From Shinella sp. XGS7 (GTDB lineage Bacteria > Pseudomonadota > Gammaproteobacteria > Burkholderiales > Burkholderiaceae_C): a DNA stretch of 64,000 bases. This document shows, piece after piece, positions 17,116 to 26,464 of the stretch. A model generated the notes under the pieces. It made no database searches. It worked only from the letters and a program-made list of their open reading frames with translations, and was not told the origin of the DNA. Numbering within the stretch: the first letter of the stretch is position 1; each line of letters opens with the position of its first letter. The stretch lies in the NCBI RefSeq assembly GCF_020535565.1, contig NZ_CP084758.1, forward strand, positions 4,353,001-4,417,000, written 5' to 3'. Made by a program: the position numbers and the translations under genes.

Positions 17116-17793
17116 ATGACCCTGCAGGAGATGCTTGAGAAATCCGTCTGGGGCCGCCAGCTCAGCGCTGCCCAGCTGCAGCGCGTGCTGGAGCAGGCGC
17201 GCGAGCGCCCGGTGGCCGCCGGCCAGCCCATGGTGCGCACCGGCGAGTTGGCCGAGCACTGGATCGGCCTGATCAGCGGTTTCGGCAAGATGAGCATCTG
17301 GAGCCCCGAGGGCCGCGAGACGGCCCTGATCGGCACGGCGCCGGGCGGCTGGTTCGGCGAAGGCACGCTGATCAAGCGCGGACGCTGGCAGTACGACGCC
17401 GTGGCCCTGCGTGACACCCGCCTGGCCCTGATCCCGCGCGAGACCTTCGAATGGCTGCGCGCGAACAGCCTGCCCTTCAATCACTATCTGCAGCAGCTGA
17501 TGAGCGCGCGCATGGGCTTCTTCATCGCCCAGCTCTGCAATGACCGCCTGCTCGATTCCACGGCCCGCGTGGCGCGCAGCCTGGCCGGGCTCTACAACCC
17601 CGAGCTCTATCCCGAGCCCGGGCTCTTCCTGGACCTGCGCCAGGCCGAGGTGGCCCAGCTGGCCGGCGTCTCGCGCCAGCGCGCCAACGCCGCCCTGCAG
17701 GTGCTGGAGGAAGCCGGCCTGCTCCAGGTGGGCCGGCGCGGCATCGAGGTGCTGAGCCTGCAGGGCCTGCGCGACTACGCCAGCCCCGGCTGA
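17116..17793 (+). CDS. Crp/Fnr-family transcriptional regulator
   Basis: Cytoplasmic regulator of 225 residues. A cyclic-nucleotide-binding fold (about 20-130) contains GGWFGEGTLIKRG in place of the Crp phosphate cassette, without the exact RTA arginine pattern of true cAMP receptors, and there is no N-terminal cysteine cluster as in Fnr. A helix-turn-helix follows (QAEVAQLAGVSRQRANAALQ, about 175-195). The ligand is therefore unknown. It is alone on the plus strand, converging on the RND pump with 25 bp between stops. Confidence 0.9.
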   Translation: MTLQEMLEKSVWGRQLSAAQLQRVLEQARERPVAAGQPMVRTGELAEHWIGLISGFGKMSIWSPEGRETALIGTAPGGWFGEGTLIKRGRWQYDAVALRDTRLALIPRETFEWLRANSLPFNHYLQQLMSARMGFFIAQLCNDRLLDSTARVARSLAGLYNPELYPEPGLFLDLRQAEVAQLAGVSRQRANAALQVLEEAGLLQVGRRGIEVLSLQGLRDYASPG

Positions 17794-17818
17794 GGACCGG
17801 GCCGGCGCACCGCCGGGA

Positions 17819-20800
17819 TCAGCCCGCCAGAGCCGGCGTGCTGATCTCGCCCGGCACGCGCTTGCGCGCGAACAGGGTGTACATGGTGGGCACCACGAAG
17901 ATGGTCAGCAGGGTGCCGAAGCTCATGCCGCCCACGATCACCCAGCCGATCTGCTGGCGGCTCTCGGCACCCGCGCCCGTGGCCAGGGCCAGGGGCACGG
18001 CCCCCAGCACCATGGCGCCGGTGGTCATCAGGATGGGACGCAGGCGCAGGGCCGAGGCCTCCACCACCGCCTCCATCAGCGCCTTGCCCTGCTGGCGCAG
18101 CTGGTTGCTGAACTCCACGATCAGGATGCCGTGCTTGGTGATCAGACCCACCAGGGTGATCAGGCCGATCTGTGAATACACATTGAGCGTGCCGCCACTC
18201 CACTGCAGGGCCGCCAGCGCGCCCACCATGGACAGGGGCACGGCCAGCATGATCACGAAGGGATCGATGAAACTCTCGAACTGCGCCGCCAGCACCAGGA
18301 AGATGAAGAGCAGGGCCAGCACAAACACCACCCCCAGGGCGCCGCTGCTGCTCTTGTACTCGCGCGACACGCCGTTGAGCTCGGTCGCATAGCCCATGGG
18401 CAGGATCTCTCGCGCGGTCTGGTCCATGAAGGCCAGGGCCTCGCCCAGGGCATAACCCGGCGCCAGATTGGCGGTGATGGACACCGAGCGGCGCTGGTTG
18501 AAGTGGTTGAGCTCGCGCGGGCTCACCGCCTCGCGCACCTTGACCAGGCTGGCCAGCGGGATCATGGCCTCGTTGCGCCCGCGCACAAAGAGCTTCTCGA
18601 TGTGATCAGGCGTGGTGCGGCCGGCATTGTCGGTCTGCACGATCACGTCGTACTGTTCGGCGTCGCGCTTGTAGCGCGTCACATTGCGACCACCCAGCAT
18701 GGTCTCCACCGTGCGGGCCACCTGGTCCACATTGACGCCCAGATCGGCAGCGCGCTCGCGGTCCACCTCCAGAAAGACCTCGGGCTTGTTCAGGCGCAGA
18801 TCGTTGTCGGGCTGCACAAAGCCGGGGTTCTTGGCCAGGGCGGCCATGAACTGCTGGGTGACATTGGCCAGATTGGCGTAGCTGTCGCTGGTGACGATCA
18901 CATAGTTGATCGGCCGCTCGCGGAAGCCCTGGCCCAGGCTGGGCGGCGTGACCGGGAAGACCGTGATGCCCGGCAGGCCGGCCAGCTGCGGCTGCAGCTT
19001 GCGCGCCAGCGCCTGGGTGCTGATGCTGCGGTCGGCCCAGTCCACGGTGCGCATGATGACCGTGGCCTGCGAGACCGTGGAGCCGCCCGCGAACAGGAAG
19101 CGGCGGTCAAACTCCGGATAGCTGGCGCCGATGCGCTCGATGGCATCCAGATAGCGCGAAGTGAATTCCAGCGTGGCGCCGTCGGGCGCGCTCACCGGCA
19201 TGAAGATCACGCCGCGGTCCTCCAGCGGCGCCAGCTCGCTCTTGGCATGGGTGAACAGCCACCAGCTGTAGGCCCCCGAGGCCAGCATCACCAGCACCAC
19301 CAGCCAGCGCCGGCCCAGCACAAAGCGCAGAGCGCTGGCATAGCGGTCGCTCAGGGCCACCAGCACCCGCTCCATGCCCTGGTCAAAGCGCGTGGGCTTG
19401 GGGTTGTGACGCAGCAGCTTGCTGCACATCATGGGCGTCAGCGTCAGGGCCACGAAGCCCGAGACGATCACCGCGCCGGCCAGGGTCAGGGCAAATTCCG
19501 TGAACAGCCGGCCCGTGCGGCCCGGCGTGAAGGCCAGGGGCGCGAACACGGCCGCCAGCGTGAGCGTCATCGCCACCACGGCGAAGCCGATTTCCTTGGC
19601 GCCCTTGAGCGCCGCCTGGAAGGGCTCCAGCCCCTCCTCGATGTGCCGGAAGATGTTTTCCAGCACCACGATGGCATCGTCCACCACCAGGCCGATGGCC
19701 AGCACCAGGGCCAGCAGGGTCAGGGTGTTGACCGTGAAGCCGGCCGCGGCCATCAGCGCGAAGGCGCCGATCAGGCTCACCGGGATGGTGACCAGGGGAA
19801 TGATGGAGGCGCGCAGGGTGCGCAGGAAGATGAAGACCACCAGGGCCACCAGCACCACCGCCTCGGCGATGGTGTGATAGACCGACTTGATGGAGCGGTC
19901 GATGAAGACCGAGTTGTCATTGGCCGGCAGCACCTTGACCGAATCCGGCAGGTCCTGCTGCAGGCGCGGCATCATCTCGCGCACGCCGGCCGAGACCTCC
20001 AGCGGATTGGCCGTGGCCTGGCGGATCACACCCAGCGAGACCGAGGGCACGCCGTTCAGGCGCACGCGCGAGCGCTCACTGGCCGCGGCCTCCTCGATGC
20101 GGGCCACGTCCTTGAGCCGCACGGTGAAGCCGTTGACCTGCTTGAGCGCCACCTCGGCGAACTGCGGCACGGTGTTCAGGTCGGTGCGCGCCGTCACATT
20201 GAACTCGCGCTGCTGGCTCTCGATGCGGCCGGCCGGCACCTCCAGGTTCTGGCGGCGCAGCGCGTCTTCCACGTCCTGCACCGTCAGCTTGTAGGCGGCC
20301 AGGCGGTCGGCATCCAGCCAGACGCGCATCGAATACTTGCGGTCGCCGCCGATCTGCACATCGGCCACGCCCGGCACGGTCTGCAGGCGCGGCTTGACCA
20401 CGCGGTTCACCAGATCCGTGATCTGCAGCGGGTCCAGGGTGTCGCTGGTGAAGGCCAGCCAGATGGTGGGCGTGGCATCGGCCTCGACCTTGGCCACGAT
20501 GGGCTCGTCCACCGCATCGGGCAGACGGCCGCGCACGCGCGAGACGCGGTCGCGCACATCGGCCGCGGCGTCGTCGGGGTTCTTCTCCAGCTTGAAGCGC
20601 ACCGTGATCTGGCTCTGCTCGGAGCGCGAGATCGAGGTCAGGATGTCCACGCCGTCGATGCCGGCGATGGAATCCTCCAGCGGCTTGGTGACCTGGGTCT
20701 CGATCACCTCGGAGGAGGCGCCGACCAGCCGGGTGCTGACGGTGACCACCGGCTCGTCAATGCGCGGGTACTCTCGCAGCGAGAGCTTGCCGAAGGACAC

Positions 20801-20878
20801 GATGCCCACCAGCACCAGCAGCAGGGACATCACGGTCGCGAAGACCGGCCGGCGGATCGAGGTTTCGGAGATACGCAT
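17819..20878 (-). CDS. RND-family efflux transporter permease
   Basis: Inner-membrane proton-driven efflux pump of 1019 residues in the AcrB/MexB superfamily. The start MRISETSIRRPVFATVMS is the typical cytoplasmic N-terminus; an in-frame extension of 31 codons is rejected. The transmembrane-4 proton-relay pair appears in AIGLVVDDAIVVLENIFRH, and the GAV-type TM segments and two large periplasmic loops are intact. It starts 13 bp after its adaptor gene, forming a two-gene operon with no outer-membrane factor in the window. It would share a TolC-type channel encoded elsewhere. Substrates are not predictable, though the sequence resembles the heavy single-protein multidrug branch. Confidence 0.94.
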   Translation of the reverse strand: MRISETSIRRPVFATVMSLLLVLVGIVSFGKLSLREYPRIDEPVVTVSTRLVGASSEVIETQVTKPLEDSIAGIDGVDILTSISRSEQSQITVRFKLEKNPDDAAADVRDRVSRVRGRLPDAVDEPIVAKVEADATPTIWLAFTSDTLDPLQITDLVNRVVKPRLQTVPGVADVQIGGDRKYSMRVWLDADRLAAYKLTVQDVEDALRRQNLEVPAGRIESQQREFNVTARTDLNTVPQFAEVALKQVNGFTVRLKDVARIEEAAASERSRVRLNGVPSVSLGVIRQATANPLEVSAGVREMMPRLQQDLPDSVKVLPANDNSVFIDRSIKSVYHTIAEAVVLVALVVFIFLRTLRASIIPLVTIPVSLIGAFALMAAAGFTVNTLTLLALVLAIGLVVDDAIVVLENIFRHIEEGLEPFQAALKGAKEIGFAVVAMTLTLAAVFAPLAFTPGRTGRLFTEFALTLAGAVIVSGFVALTLTPMMCSKLLRHNPKPTRFDQGMERVLVALSDRYASALRFVLGRRWLVVLVMLASGAYSWWLFTHAKSELAPLEDRGVIFMPVSAPDGATLEFTSRYLDAIERIGASYPEFDRRFLFAGGSTVSQATVIMRTVDWADRSISTQALARKLQPQLAGLPGITVFPVTPPSLGQGFRERPINYVIVTSDSYANLANVTQQFMAALAKNPGFVQPDNDLRLNKPEVFLEVDRERAADLGVNVDQVARTVETMLGGRNVTRYKRDAEQYDVIVQTDNAGRTTPDHIEKLFVRGRNEAMIPLASLVKVREAVSPRELNHFNQRRSVSITANLAPGYALGEALAFMDQTAREILPMGYATELNGVSREYKSSSGALGVVFVLALLFIFLVLAAQFESFIDPFVIMLAVPLSMVGALAALQWSGGTLNVYSQIGLITLVGLITKHGILIVEFSNQLRQQGKALMEAVVEASALRLRPILMTTGAMVLGAVPLALATGAGAESRQQIGWVIVGGMSFGTLLTIFVVPTMYTLFARKRVPGEISTPALAG

Positions 20879-20891
20879 GGCGCCGGGCTCC

Positions 20892-22058
20892 TCAGCGGCT
20901 GGCGGCCGAGGCCGCGGGCCTGGGCGCCGCCGGCTTGTCCAGGTCCACCACCTTGACCGGCTGCGGACCACCGCGCATCAGGCGGGCCTGGCCGGCCGTG
21001 ACCACCAGATCACCGGCCTTCACGCCCTCCAGCAGCTCCACCTTGCCCGGCACCCGCATGCCCAGCCGGGCCTCGATGCGCTCGGACATCAGGCCCTTGC
21101 CTTCGGCGCCGGGCACCAGCTTGACCACATACTGCTTGCCGCCCTGGGGCACCAGGGCCTCCTCGGGCACGACCAGGGCCTCGCCGCGCAGCGCAAAGAC
21201 CACGCGCACCCGGGCAAACAGGCCCGAGCGCAAGGCCGCGGTATCGCCCTGCAGGCGGGCTCGAACCAGCATGGAGCGGCCATTGGCGTCCAGCTGCGCG
21301 TCCAGGGCCTCGATGCGGGCTTTGAAGTCGCGGCCCGGCAGCGCGTCCAGCGCCACCGACACATCCTGACCCAGGTTCAGGCGCGGCACATAACGCTCGG
21401 GCAGGCGAAAGTCCACCCACATGGTGGAGGCATCTTCCAGGCTCACCAGATCGCTGCCGTCCTTCACATAGTCGCCCAGGTTCACCAGGCGGATGCCGGC
21501 CACGCCGTCAAAGGGCGCGCGCACCTGCAGGCGCTCCAGCTGGGCCTTGGCCAGGGCCACCTGGGCCTCGGCCACCTTGAGCGTGGCCTCGGCCTGGTCC
21601 ACCACGCTGGGGGACACGAAGTTCTGCGCCAGCAGCTCGCGGTTGCGGGCCAGCTGGGTGCGGGCAATGCCGGCCTGGGCCTCGGCCTGCTGCAGCTGGG
21701 CGGCCTGCAGGGCGTCGTCCAGCTGCACCAGCAGCTGGCCGCGGCGCACGCGCTGGCCGTCGCTGAAGCCCAGCCGGGTGATGCGGCCGCTGACCTCGGG
21801 GCGCAGCGTCACCGACTGGCGCGCGCGCAAGGTGCCCACGGCCTGGGCCTCGTCGGCCAGGCTCTGCGCCTGGACCCGGCCCACTTCCACGCTGGCCGGA
21901 CCGCCCTGCCCGCCCGCACCGGGACCACCCGGCGCAGCCGAGCCCTTGACCGACGCCGCCTCAGCCTGGGTGGGCTGTTTCTGCCACCACCAGGCCAACA
22001 CACTCAGACCGGCAATCGCCGCCACCGCCACGACGCTATGTAGTTTTTTCATGCCCAT
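20892..22058 (-). CDS. RND efflux periplasmic adaptor
   Basis: Membrane fusion protein of 388 residues. One N-terminal hydrophobic anchor (SVVAVAAIAGLSVLAWWW, 8-25) is followed by the lipoyl half-motifs (SVTLRPEVSGRITRLGFSDG near 82 and RAPFDGVAG near 180), an alpha-helical hairpin (about 105-175, Ala/Gln-rich) and a beta-barrel region. MGMKK at 22058 follows GGAGA with good spacing. It is expressed with the downstream pump. No cysteine lipobox is present, so it is anchored by its transmembrane helix. Confidence 0.93.
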   Translation of the reverse strand: MGMKKLHSVVAVAAIAGLSVLAWWWQKQPTQAEAASVKGSAAPGGPGAGGQGGPASVEVGRVQAQSLADEAQAVGTLRARQSVTLRPEVSGRITRLGFSDGQRVRRGQLLVQLDDALQAAQLQQAEAQAGIARTQLARNRELLAQNFVSPSVVDQAEATLKVAEAQVALAKAQLERLQVRAPFDGVAGIRLVNLGDYVKDGSDLVSLEDASTMWVDFRLPERYVPRLNLGQDVSVALDALPGRDFKARIEALDAQLDANGRSMLVRARLQGDTAALRSGLFARVRVVFALRGEALVVPEEALVPQGGKQYVVKLVPGAEGKGLMSERIEARLGMRVPGKVELLEGVKAGDLVVTAGQARLMRGGPQPVKVVDLDKPAAPRPAASAASR

Positions 22059-22212
22059 CGATTTTTCTCCGACCGCGCACTGTAGCGGCGAACCCCGTCG
22101 CGCCTACTGGGGATGCTCCGGTTTTGAGGCGAAACGGGCTAGGCGATGGACGAATCGCGACAGAGGGCGGATGGCGCACAGCCCGCCCCAGACCGGGGCG
22201 GGGTCGCGGCGC

Positions 22213-22683
22213 TCAGAGCGAGGCGACGCCCTTGTTAGCCAGGGCGTCAGCGCGCTCGTTGCCGGGATCGCCGGCATGGCCCTTGACCCAGCGCCAGTCC
22301 ACCTCGTGCAGCTTGCGCAGCGCATCCAGGCGCTGCCAGAGCTCGGCGTTCTTGACCGGCTTGCCATCGGCCGTCTTCCAGCCACGGCGCTGCCAGTTGG
22401 CAATCCACTCGGTCATGCCCTTGCGCACGTACTCGCTGTCGGTATAGATCGTGACCTTGCAGCTGCGCTTGAGCGAGGCCAGGGCCTCGATAGGCGCGGT
22501 CAGCTCCATGCGGTTGTTGGTGGTGCTGCGCTCGCCGCCGAACAGCTCCTTCTCATGGTCCCCGCTGCGCAGCCAGGCCCCCCAGCCGCCCGGGCCGGGA
22601 TTGCCCTTGCAGGCCCCATCGGTGTAGATGATGACCTGGGGCTTGGGGAAACTGGCCGCTGCGGGCCGGGTGTCGCTGCTCAT
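22213..22683 (-). CDS. rnhA: Ribonuclease HI
   Basis: Cleaves the RNA strand of RNA-DNA hybrids in the cytoplasm. It has 156 residues, the usual length. Catalytic residues are in [17 protein letters not shown] (Asp near 21), [11 protein letters not shown] (Glu), [10 protein letters not shown] (Asp) and [15 protein letters not shown] (His and Asp). It lies 22 bp after the methyltransferase on the same strand. The rnhA-yafS-gloB-mltD neighbourhood also occurs in E. coli, although rnhA points the other way there. Confidence 0.97.
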   Translation of the reverse strand: MSSDTRPAAASFPKPQVIIYTDGACKGNPGPGGWGAWLRSGDHEKELFGGERSTTNNRMELTAPIEALASLKRSCKVTIYTDSEYVRKGMTEWIANWQRRGWKTADGKPVKNAELWQRLDALRKLHEVDWRWVKGHAGDPGNERADALANKGVASL

Positions 22684-22705
22684 GCGTCTTGACTCTGTCT
22701 TTGCT

Positions 22706-23488
22706 CTAGGACTTGGGATCTTGGTGCAGGGCCACCGCGGCGCGGGTCTGCTTGGCGCGGGCCTGGCGCCGGGCCAGGTTCACCAGGCGCATGCCATGCA
22801 CGCGCTTGGTGGCCACCACGCAATAGCTCGCCCCCAGCACCGGCCACCAGCGCTGACCCAGACCTTCCATCCAGCGCCAGCGTGACAGCCATTGCTCGCT
22901 GCGCAGCGGCGGGGCGTAGGCGCCGAACTGCGCACCCTCGACCTCGAAGCTCAGCAGGCGCAACCAGTCGCGCAGCCGCCAATAGCCCAGAAAGTCCCCC
23001 GCCCGCGGCAGGTAGAGCTGCGGCCCTGCGCCTGGCAAACGGCTTACCAGGCGGCCGAGATTCTGCCTCAGGCCCCAGACGCTGGCCGGATTGATGCCCA
23101 GGATCACCACCCGGCCCTCGGGCCGCAGCACCCGCTCCACCTCGCGCAGGCAGTGGTGGGGGTCGTGGGCGAACTCCAGGGTGTGGGGCAGGATCACCAG
23201 ATCCAGGCTGGCCGCCTCGAAAGGCAGGGCCTCGAACTCGCAGAACAGGGCCGCGGCCGGACCGCCTTCCGGCAGCGGCTGCTGCGCCTGCTCCAGGGCC
23301 AGCCAGCGCTGCGGCATGCGGTTGGCGCGCAAGCCCTGCAGCTCGGGCAGACCCAGCTGCAGGGCATGAAAGCCGAACAGGTCCGCCACCGCCGCGTCCA
23401 GCCGCGCCTGCTCCCAGGCGAGCAGATAGCGCCCGGGCGGGGTCTGCAACCAGGCGGCCAACTCTACAATCGCTGCTTCACGCGTCAT
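22706..23488 (-). CDS. YafS-like class I methyltransferase
   Basis: Predicted SAM-dependent methyltransferase of 260 residues. I start at [15 protein letters not shown] (23488). The core contains [38 protein letters not shown] and [13 protein letters not shown], but the glycine-rich SAM motif I is degenerate ([10 protein letters not shown]). The C-terminal region is basic. The position between rnhA and gloB is that of E. coli yafS, whose substrate is unknown. Its start codon is 12 bp from the divergent gloB start, so the gloB promoter must lie inside this gene. Confidence 0.85.
   Translation of the reverse strand: MTREAAIVELAAWLQTPPGRYLLAWEQARLDAAVADLFGFHALQLGLPELQGLRANRMPQRWLALEQAQQPLPEGGPAAALFCEFEALPFEAASLDLVILPHTLEFAHDPHHCLREVERVLRPEGRVVILGINPASVWGLRQNLGRLVSRLPGAGPQLYLPRAGDFLGYWRLRDWLRLLSFEVEGAQFGAYAPPLRSEQWLSRWRWMEGLGQRWWPVLGASYCVVATKRVHGMRLVNLARRQARAKQTRAAVALHQDPKS
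23465..23470 (+). promoter_or_regulatory. -10 box of the gloB promoter
   Basis: TACAAT 31 bp before the gloB ATG, inside the first codons of the divergent methyltransferase gene. The -35 (TCTGCA or CTGCAA near 23443) is weak. Confidence 0.45.
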
Positions 23489-23500
23489 GGATCTCGCTGC

Positions 23501-24301
23501 ATGGGCCTGGAACTGCTCGCTCTGCCCGCCTTCACCGACAACTACATCTGGATGCTGCACGATGGCAGCGAGGCCCTGGTGGTGGACCCAGGCGACAGCG
23601 CCCCGGTGCGGGCCGCGCTTGATCGCCTGAAGCTCCGCCTCTCGGGCATTCTAGTGACCCACCATCACGGCGACCATGTGGGCGGCCTGGCCGAGCTGCT
23701 GCCCCGGCTGCAGGGCCGCGTGCACGGCCCGGCGCGCGAGCGCATTCCCGTGCCGGCCGAGCGCTTCGAGTCCCTGGATGATGGTGCGCGCCTGCGCCTG
23801 CTGGGCCTGGACTTCGAGGTGCTGGCCGTGCCCGGACACACTGCGGGCCATCTGGCCTTCCACGCCCGACCCGCCGGGCAGTCGCCGCTGCTCTTCTGCG
23901 GAGACACGCTCTTCTCCGGCGGCTGTGGCCGCGTCTTCGAAGGCACGCCGGCCCAGATGTGGGCCTCGCTGCAGCGCCTGGCCGCCCTCCCCGGGAATAC
24001 CCGGGTGTGCTGTGCGCACGAGTACACCTTGTCGAATCTGCGCTTTGCGCGGACCATTGAGCCCCGGAACGAGGCGCTGGCCGCCTACCAGGCCTGGTGC
24101 GAGGCCCGGCGCGCGCAAGACCTGCCGACCCTGCCTTCCAGCATGAGGAAGGAACTGGACATCAACCCTTTCCTGCGCTGTGAGCAGCCGGCCGTGCAAG
24201 CCGCCGCAGCAGCCTATCAAGACCCGACCCTTGCCGCGCCGGCCTCCGAGCCCGCTGCGGTCTTCGCCATCCTGCGGCAATGGAAGAACGAGTTCCGATG
24301 A
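23501..24301 (+). CDS. gloB: Hydroxyacylglutathione hydrolase (glyoxalase II)
   Basis: Hydrolyses S-lactoylglutathione to lactate and glutathione in methylglyoxal detoxification. It has 266 residues and starts MGLELLALPAFTDNYIWML. The binuclear metal motif is THHHGDHVGG (about 52-61), with further ligands in VPGHTAGHLAF and CGDTLFSGGCGRVFEG; CCAHEYTLSNLRFA and the C-terminal RKELDINPFLR are specific to glyoxalase II. Its stop overlaps the mltD start by 4 bp, so the two are coupled. An in-frame extension far upstream is antisense to the methyltransferase and is rejected. Confidence 0.96.
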   Translation: MGLELLALPAFTDNYIWMLHDGSEALVVDPGDSAPVRAALDRLKLRLSGILVTHHHGDHVGGLAELLPRLQGRVHGPARERIPVPAERFESLDDGARLRLLGLDFEVLAVPGHTAGHLAFHARPAGQSPLLFCGDTLFSGGCGRVFEGTPAQMWASLQRLAALPGNTRVCCAHEYTLSNLRFARTIEPRNEALAAYQAWCEARRAQDLPTLPSSMRKELDINPFLRCEQPAVQAAAAAYQDPTLAAPASEPAAVFAILRQWKNEFR

Positions 24302-25971
24302 ACAAGCAGCAGCGCCCCACCGCCCCCCGCCTCCCGACCCCCTCCCGCTTGCAAGACGCCCTGTCTCGCAGTCCGCTGCGGCCCCAGTCCCTGGCCCTGG
24401 CCGGCCTGGCCGTGCTGCTGAGTGCCTGCGCCAGCCTGCCTCAGGGAGCCGGCACCGGCCAGCCGGCCGCCCCGGCGCCCGAGACTCGCAAGCAGGCCGC
24501 CGCCCCCAGCATCGCCCCCCTGGAACTGGGCCTGGTGGCCGACAAGCAGTCGCTGCCACGGGTGGAGGACGGCGTGGAGCCCGGGGCCAGCGTGGACCTG
24601 GACGATGGCGCCGCCCGCAGCGATCTGTGGGAGCGCATGCGCCGCGGCTTCGCCATGCCCAATCTGGAGAACGACGGCGTGGCCCGGGCCGAGGCCTGGT
24701 ATCGCGACCGCCCCGACTATGTGGCCCGCATGACCGAGCGCGGCAGCCGCTACCTGTATCACATCGTGGTCGAGGTCGAGAAGCGCGGCATGCCCATGGA
24801 GCTGGCCCTGCTGCCTTTTGTGGAGAGTGCCTTCAACCCGCATGCGGTCTCCAGCGCCAAGGCCACCGGCATGTGGCAGTTCATGCCCGCCACCGGCCGC
24901 GACTTCGACCTCAAGCAGAACATCTTCCGCGACGACCGCCGCGATGTGCTGGCCTCCACCCGCGCCGCGCTGGACTATCTGGGCCGGCTGCACGAGATGT
25001 TCGGCGACTGGCATCTGGCGCTGGCCGCCTACAACTGGGGCCAGGGCAATGTGCAGCGCGCCATCGCGCGCAACCAGAAGGCGGGCCTGCCCACGGACTA
25101 CGAGAGCCTGCGCATGCCCGACGAGACCCGCTACTACGTGCCCAAGCTGCAGGCAGTGAAGAACATCGTGCTGCGGCCCGAGGCCTATGCGCTGGCTCTA
25201 CCCCCGGTCTCCAACCACCCCTACTTCCTGAGCGTGGGCATCGACCGTGACATCGACGTCGAGGTGGCGGCCCGCCTGGCCGATATGCCGGTGGACCGTT
25301 TCAAGCAGTTCAACCCCCAGGCCAACAAGCCCGTACTGCTGGGCGCGGCCGGCACCCAGGTGCTGCTGCCCTATGACAATGCCGAGGCCTTTGCCCGCAA
25401 TCTGGCCGCTCATCGCGGCCCCCTGGCCAGTTGGACGGCCTGGGTGGTGCCGCGCACCATGAACCCGGCCGAGGCCGCCAAGCAGGTGGGCATGAGCGAA
25501 GAAACGCTGCGCGAGCTCAACCGCATCCCGCCGCGCATGCTGGTCAAGGCCGGCTCCACCCTGCTGGTGCCGCGCAGCGGCAAGCGCGATCAGGATGTGA
25601 GCGAGCACCTGGCCGACAACGCCAGCATCAGCCTGGCGCCGGATGTGCCGCCGCTGCGCCGCGTCAGCCTCAAGGCCGGCAAGGGCGAGACCGTGGCCTC
25701 GGTGGCGCGGCGCTACAAGCTGAGCGCCGGTCAGGTCGCACAATGGAACAAGGTCTCGCCCCAGGCCAGCTTCAAGACCGGCCAGACCCTGGTGGTCTAT
25801 CTGGCGGGCAATGCGCCCTCTGCCTCGGCCAAGCCGGCACGGGCCGGCCGTACCGCACCGGCGGCCCGCGAGACGCGGACCGCCAAGCTGGCCAAGAGCG
25901 CCCCTTCGGGCGCCCGCAGCGTCAAGACCGCGCGCAGCGCCGTGGCGGCACAAAAGCCCGGCAAGCGCTGA
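24298..25971 (+). CDS. mltD: Membrane-bound lytic murein transglycosylase D with LysM repeats
   Basis: Cleaves the glycan strand of peptidoglycan. It has 557 residues and begins at the ATG that overlaps the gloB stop. The lipobox LLSAC places the lipid-modified cysteine near residue 43, so it is probably anchored in the outer membrane. The SLT domain spans about 150-300, with catalytic Glu176 in PFVESAFNPHAVS, then ATGMWQFMPATGR and ALAAYNWGQGNVQRAI. LysM-like repeats follow at about 390-440 and 455-505 (GETVASVARRYKLSAGQVAQ). The C-terminal 50 residues are basic and Ala-rich. mltD next to gloB is also the E. coli arrangement. Confidence 0.95.
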   Translation: MNKQQRPTAPRLPTPSRLQDALSRSPLRPQSLALAGLAVLLSACASLPQGAGTGQPAAPAPETRKQAAAPSIAPLELGLVADKQSLPRVEDGVEPGASVDLDDGAARSDLWERMRRGFAMPNLENDGVARAEAWYRDRPDYVARMTERGSRYLYHIVVEVEKRGMPMELALLPFVESAFNPHAVSSAKATGMWQFMPATGRDFDLKQNIFRDDRRDVLASTRAALDYLGRLHEMFGDWHLALAAYNWGQGNVQRAIARNQKAGLPTDYESLRMPDETRYYVPKLQAVKNIVLRPEAYALALPPVSNHPYFLSVGIDRDIDVEVAARLADMPVDRFKQFNPQANKPVLLGAAGTQVLLPYDNAEAFARNLAAHRGPLASWTAWVVPRTMNPAEAAKQVGMSEETLRELNRIPPRMLVKAGSTLLVPRSGKRDQDVSEHLADNASISLAPDVPPLRRVSLKAGKGETVASVARRYKLSAGQVAQWNKVSPQASFKTGQTLVVYLAGNAPSASAKPARAGRTAPAARETRTAKLAKSAPSGARSVKTARSAVAAQKPGKR

Positions 25972-25994
25972 AGCCGCAAGACCCGGCCCCATGA

Positions 25995-26022
25995 AAAACG
26001 CGCCCCGTGGGGCGCGTTTTTT
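25995..26022. terminator. Bidirectional intrinsic terminator after mltD
   Basis: Stem ACGCGCCCC/GGGGCGCGT (25998-26006 with 26009-26017), followed by five T on the plus strand and a matching A run on the other side for the MAPEG gene. Confidence 0.9.
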
Positions 26023-26044
26023 CTTGGCGTGCAGAACGCGGCGC

Positions 26045-26434
26045 TCAGACGAAGAACAGGGCGCCCGCGCTGAAGAAGGCCGCGCCCCAGGCCAGGGAGC
26101 GCAGATTGGCCTGATCGGCCAGGTACAGGCCGATATAGATCAGGCGGAAGGTGATGAAGGACAGGGCCAGCATGTCCACCCGCGCCTGGTTGGCGCCCAG
26201 TTGCTGGGCTGCCAGCACACCGGCGATGAACAGCGGCAGGGCCTCGAAGCTGTTGGCCTGAGCCGCATTGGCACGGGCCTGCCAGCCGCTCAGGCGCGCC
26301 AGCCACTCGCGGGGGTTGTTGTTGTCGTAGCCGCCCTCGCGGCGGCGCTTGCCGAAGCCCTTGGACTTGGCCAGGCCGGCGCAGACGATGGGCAGCACGC
26401 AGGCCGCCAGGATGCAGTAGTTGGCAACGCTCAT
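26045..26434 (-). CDS. MAPEG-family membrane protein
   Basis: Four-helix membrane protein of 129 residues related to microsomal glutathione transferases and eicosanoid enzymes. Family features are the basic loop KSKGFGKRRREGGYDNNNPR after helix 1, RANAAQANSFEALPLFIAG in helix 2, and ALSFITFRLIYIGLYLAD in helix 3. It starts 30 bp after the recR stop and shares the strand, so it is probably the tail of the dnaX-ybaB-recR unit. The bacterial members have mostly unknown roles; a glutathione link is only family-level. Confidence 0.88.
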   Translation of the reverse strand: MSVANYCILAACVLPIVCAGLAKSKGFGKRRREGGYDNNNPREWLARLSGWQARANAAQANSFEALPLFIAGVLAAQQLGANQARVDMLALSFITFRLIYIGLYLADQANLRSLAWGAAFFSAGALFFV

Positions 26435-26464
26435 GGCGTGTGGGCTCCTCGTTGGCGATTCGGT

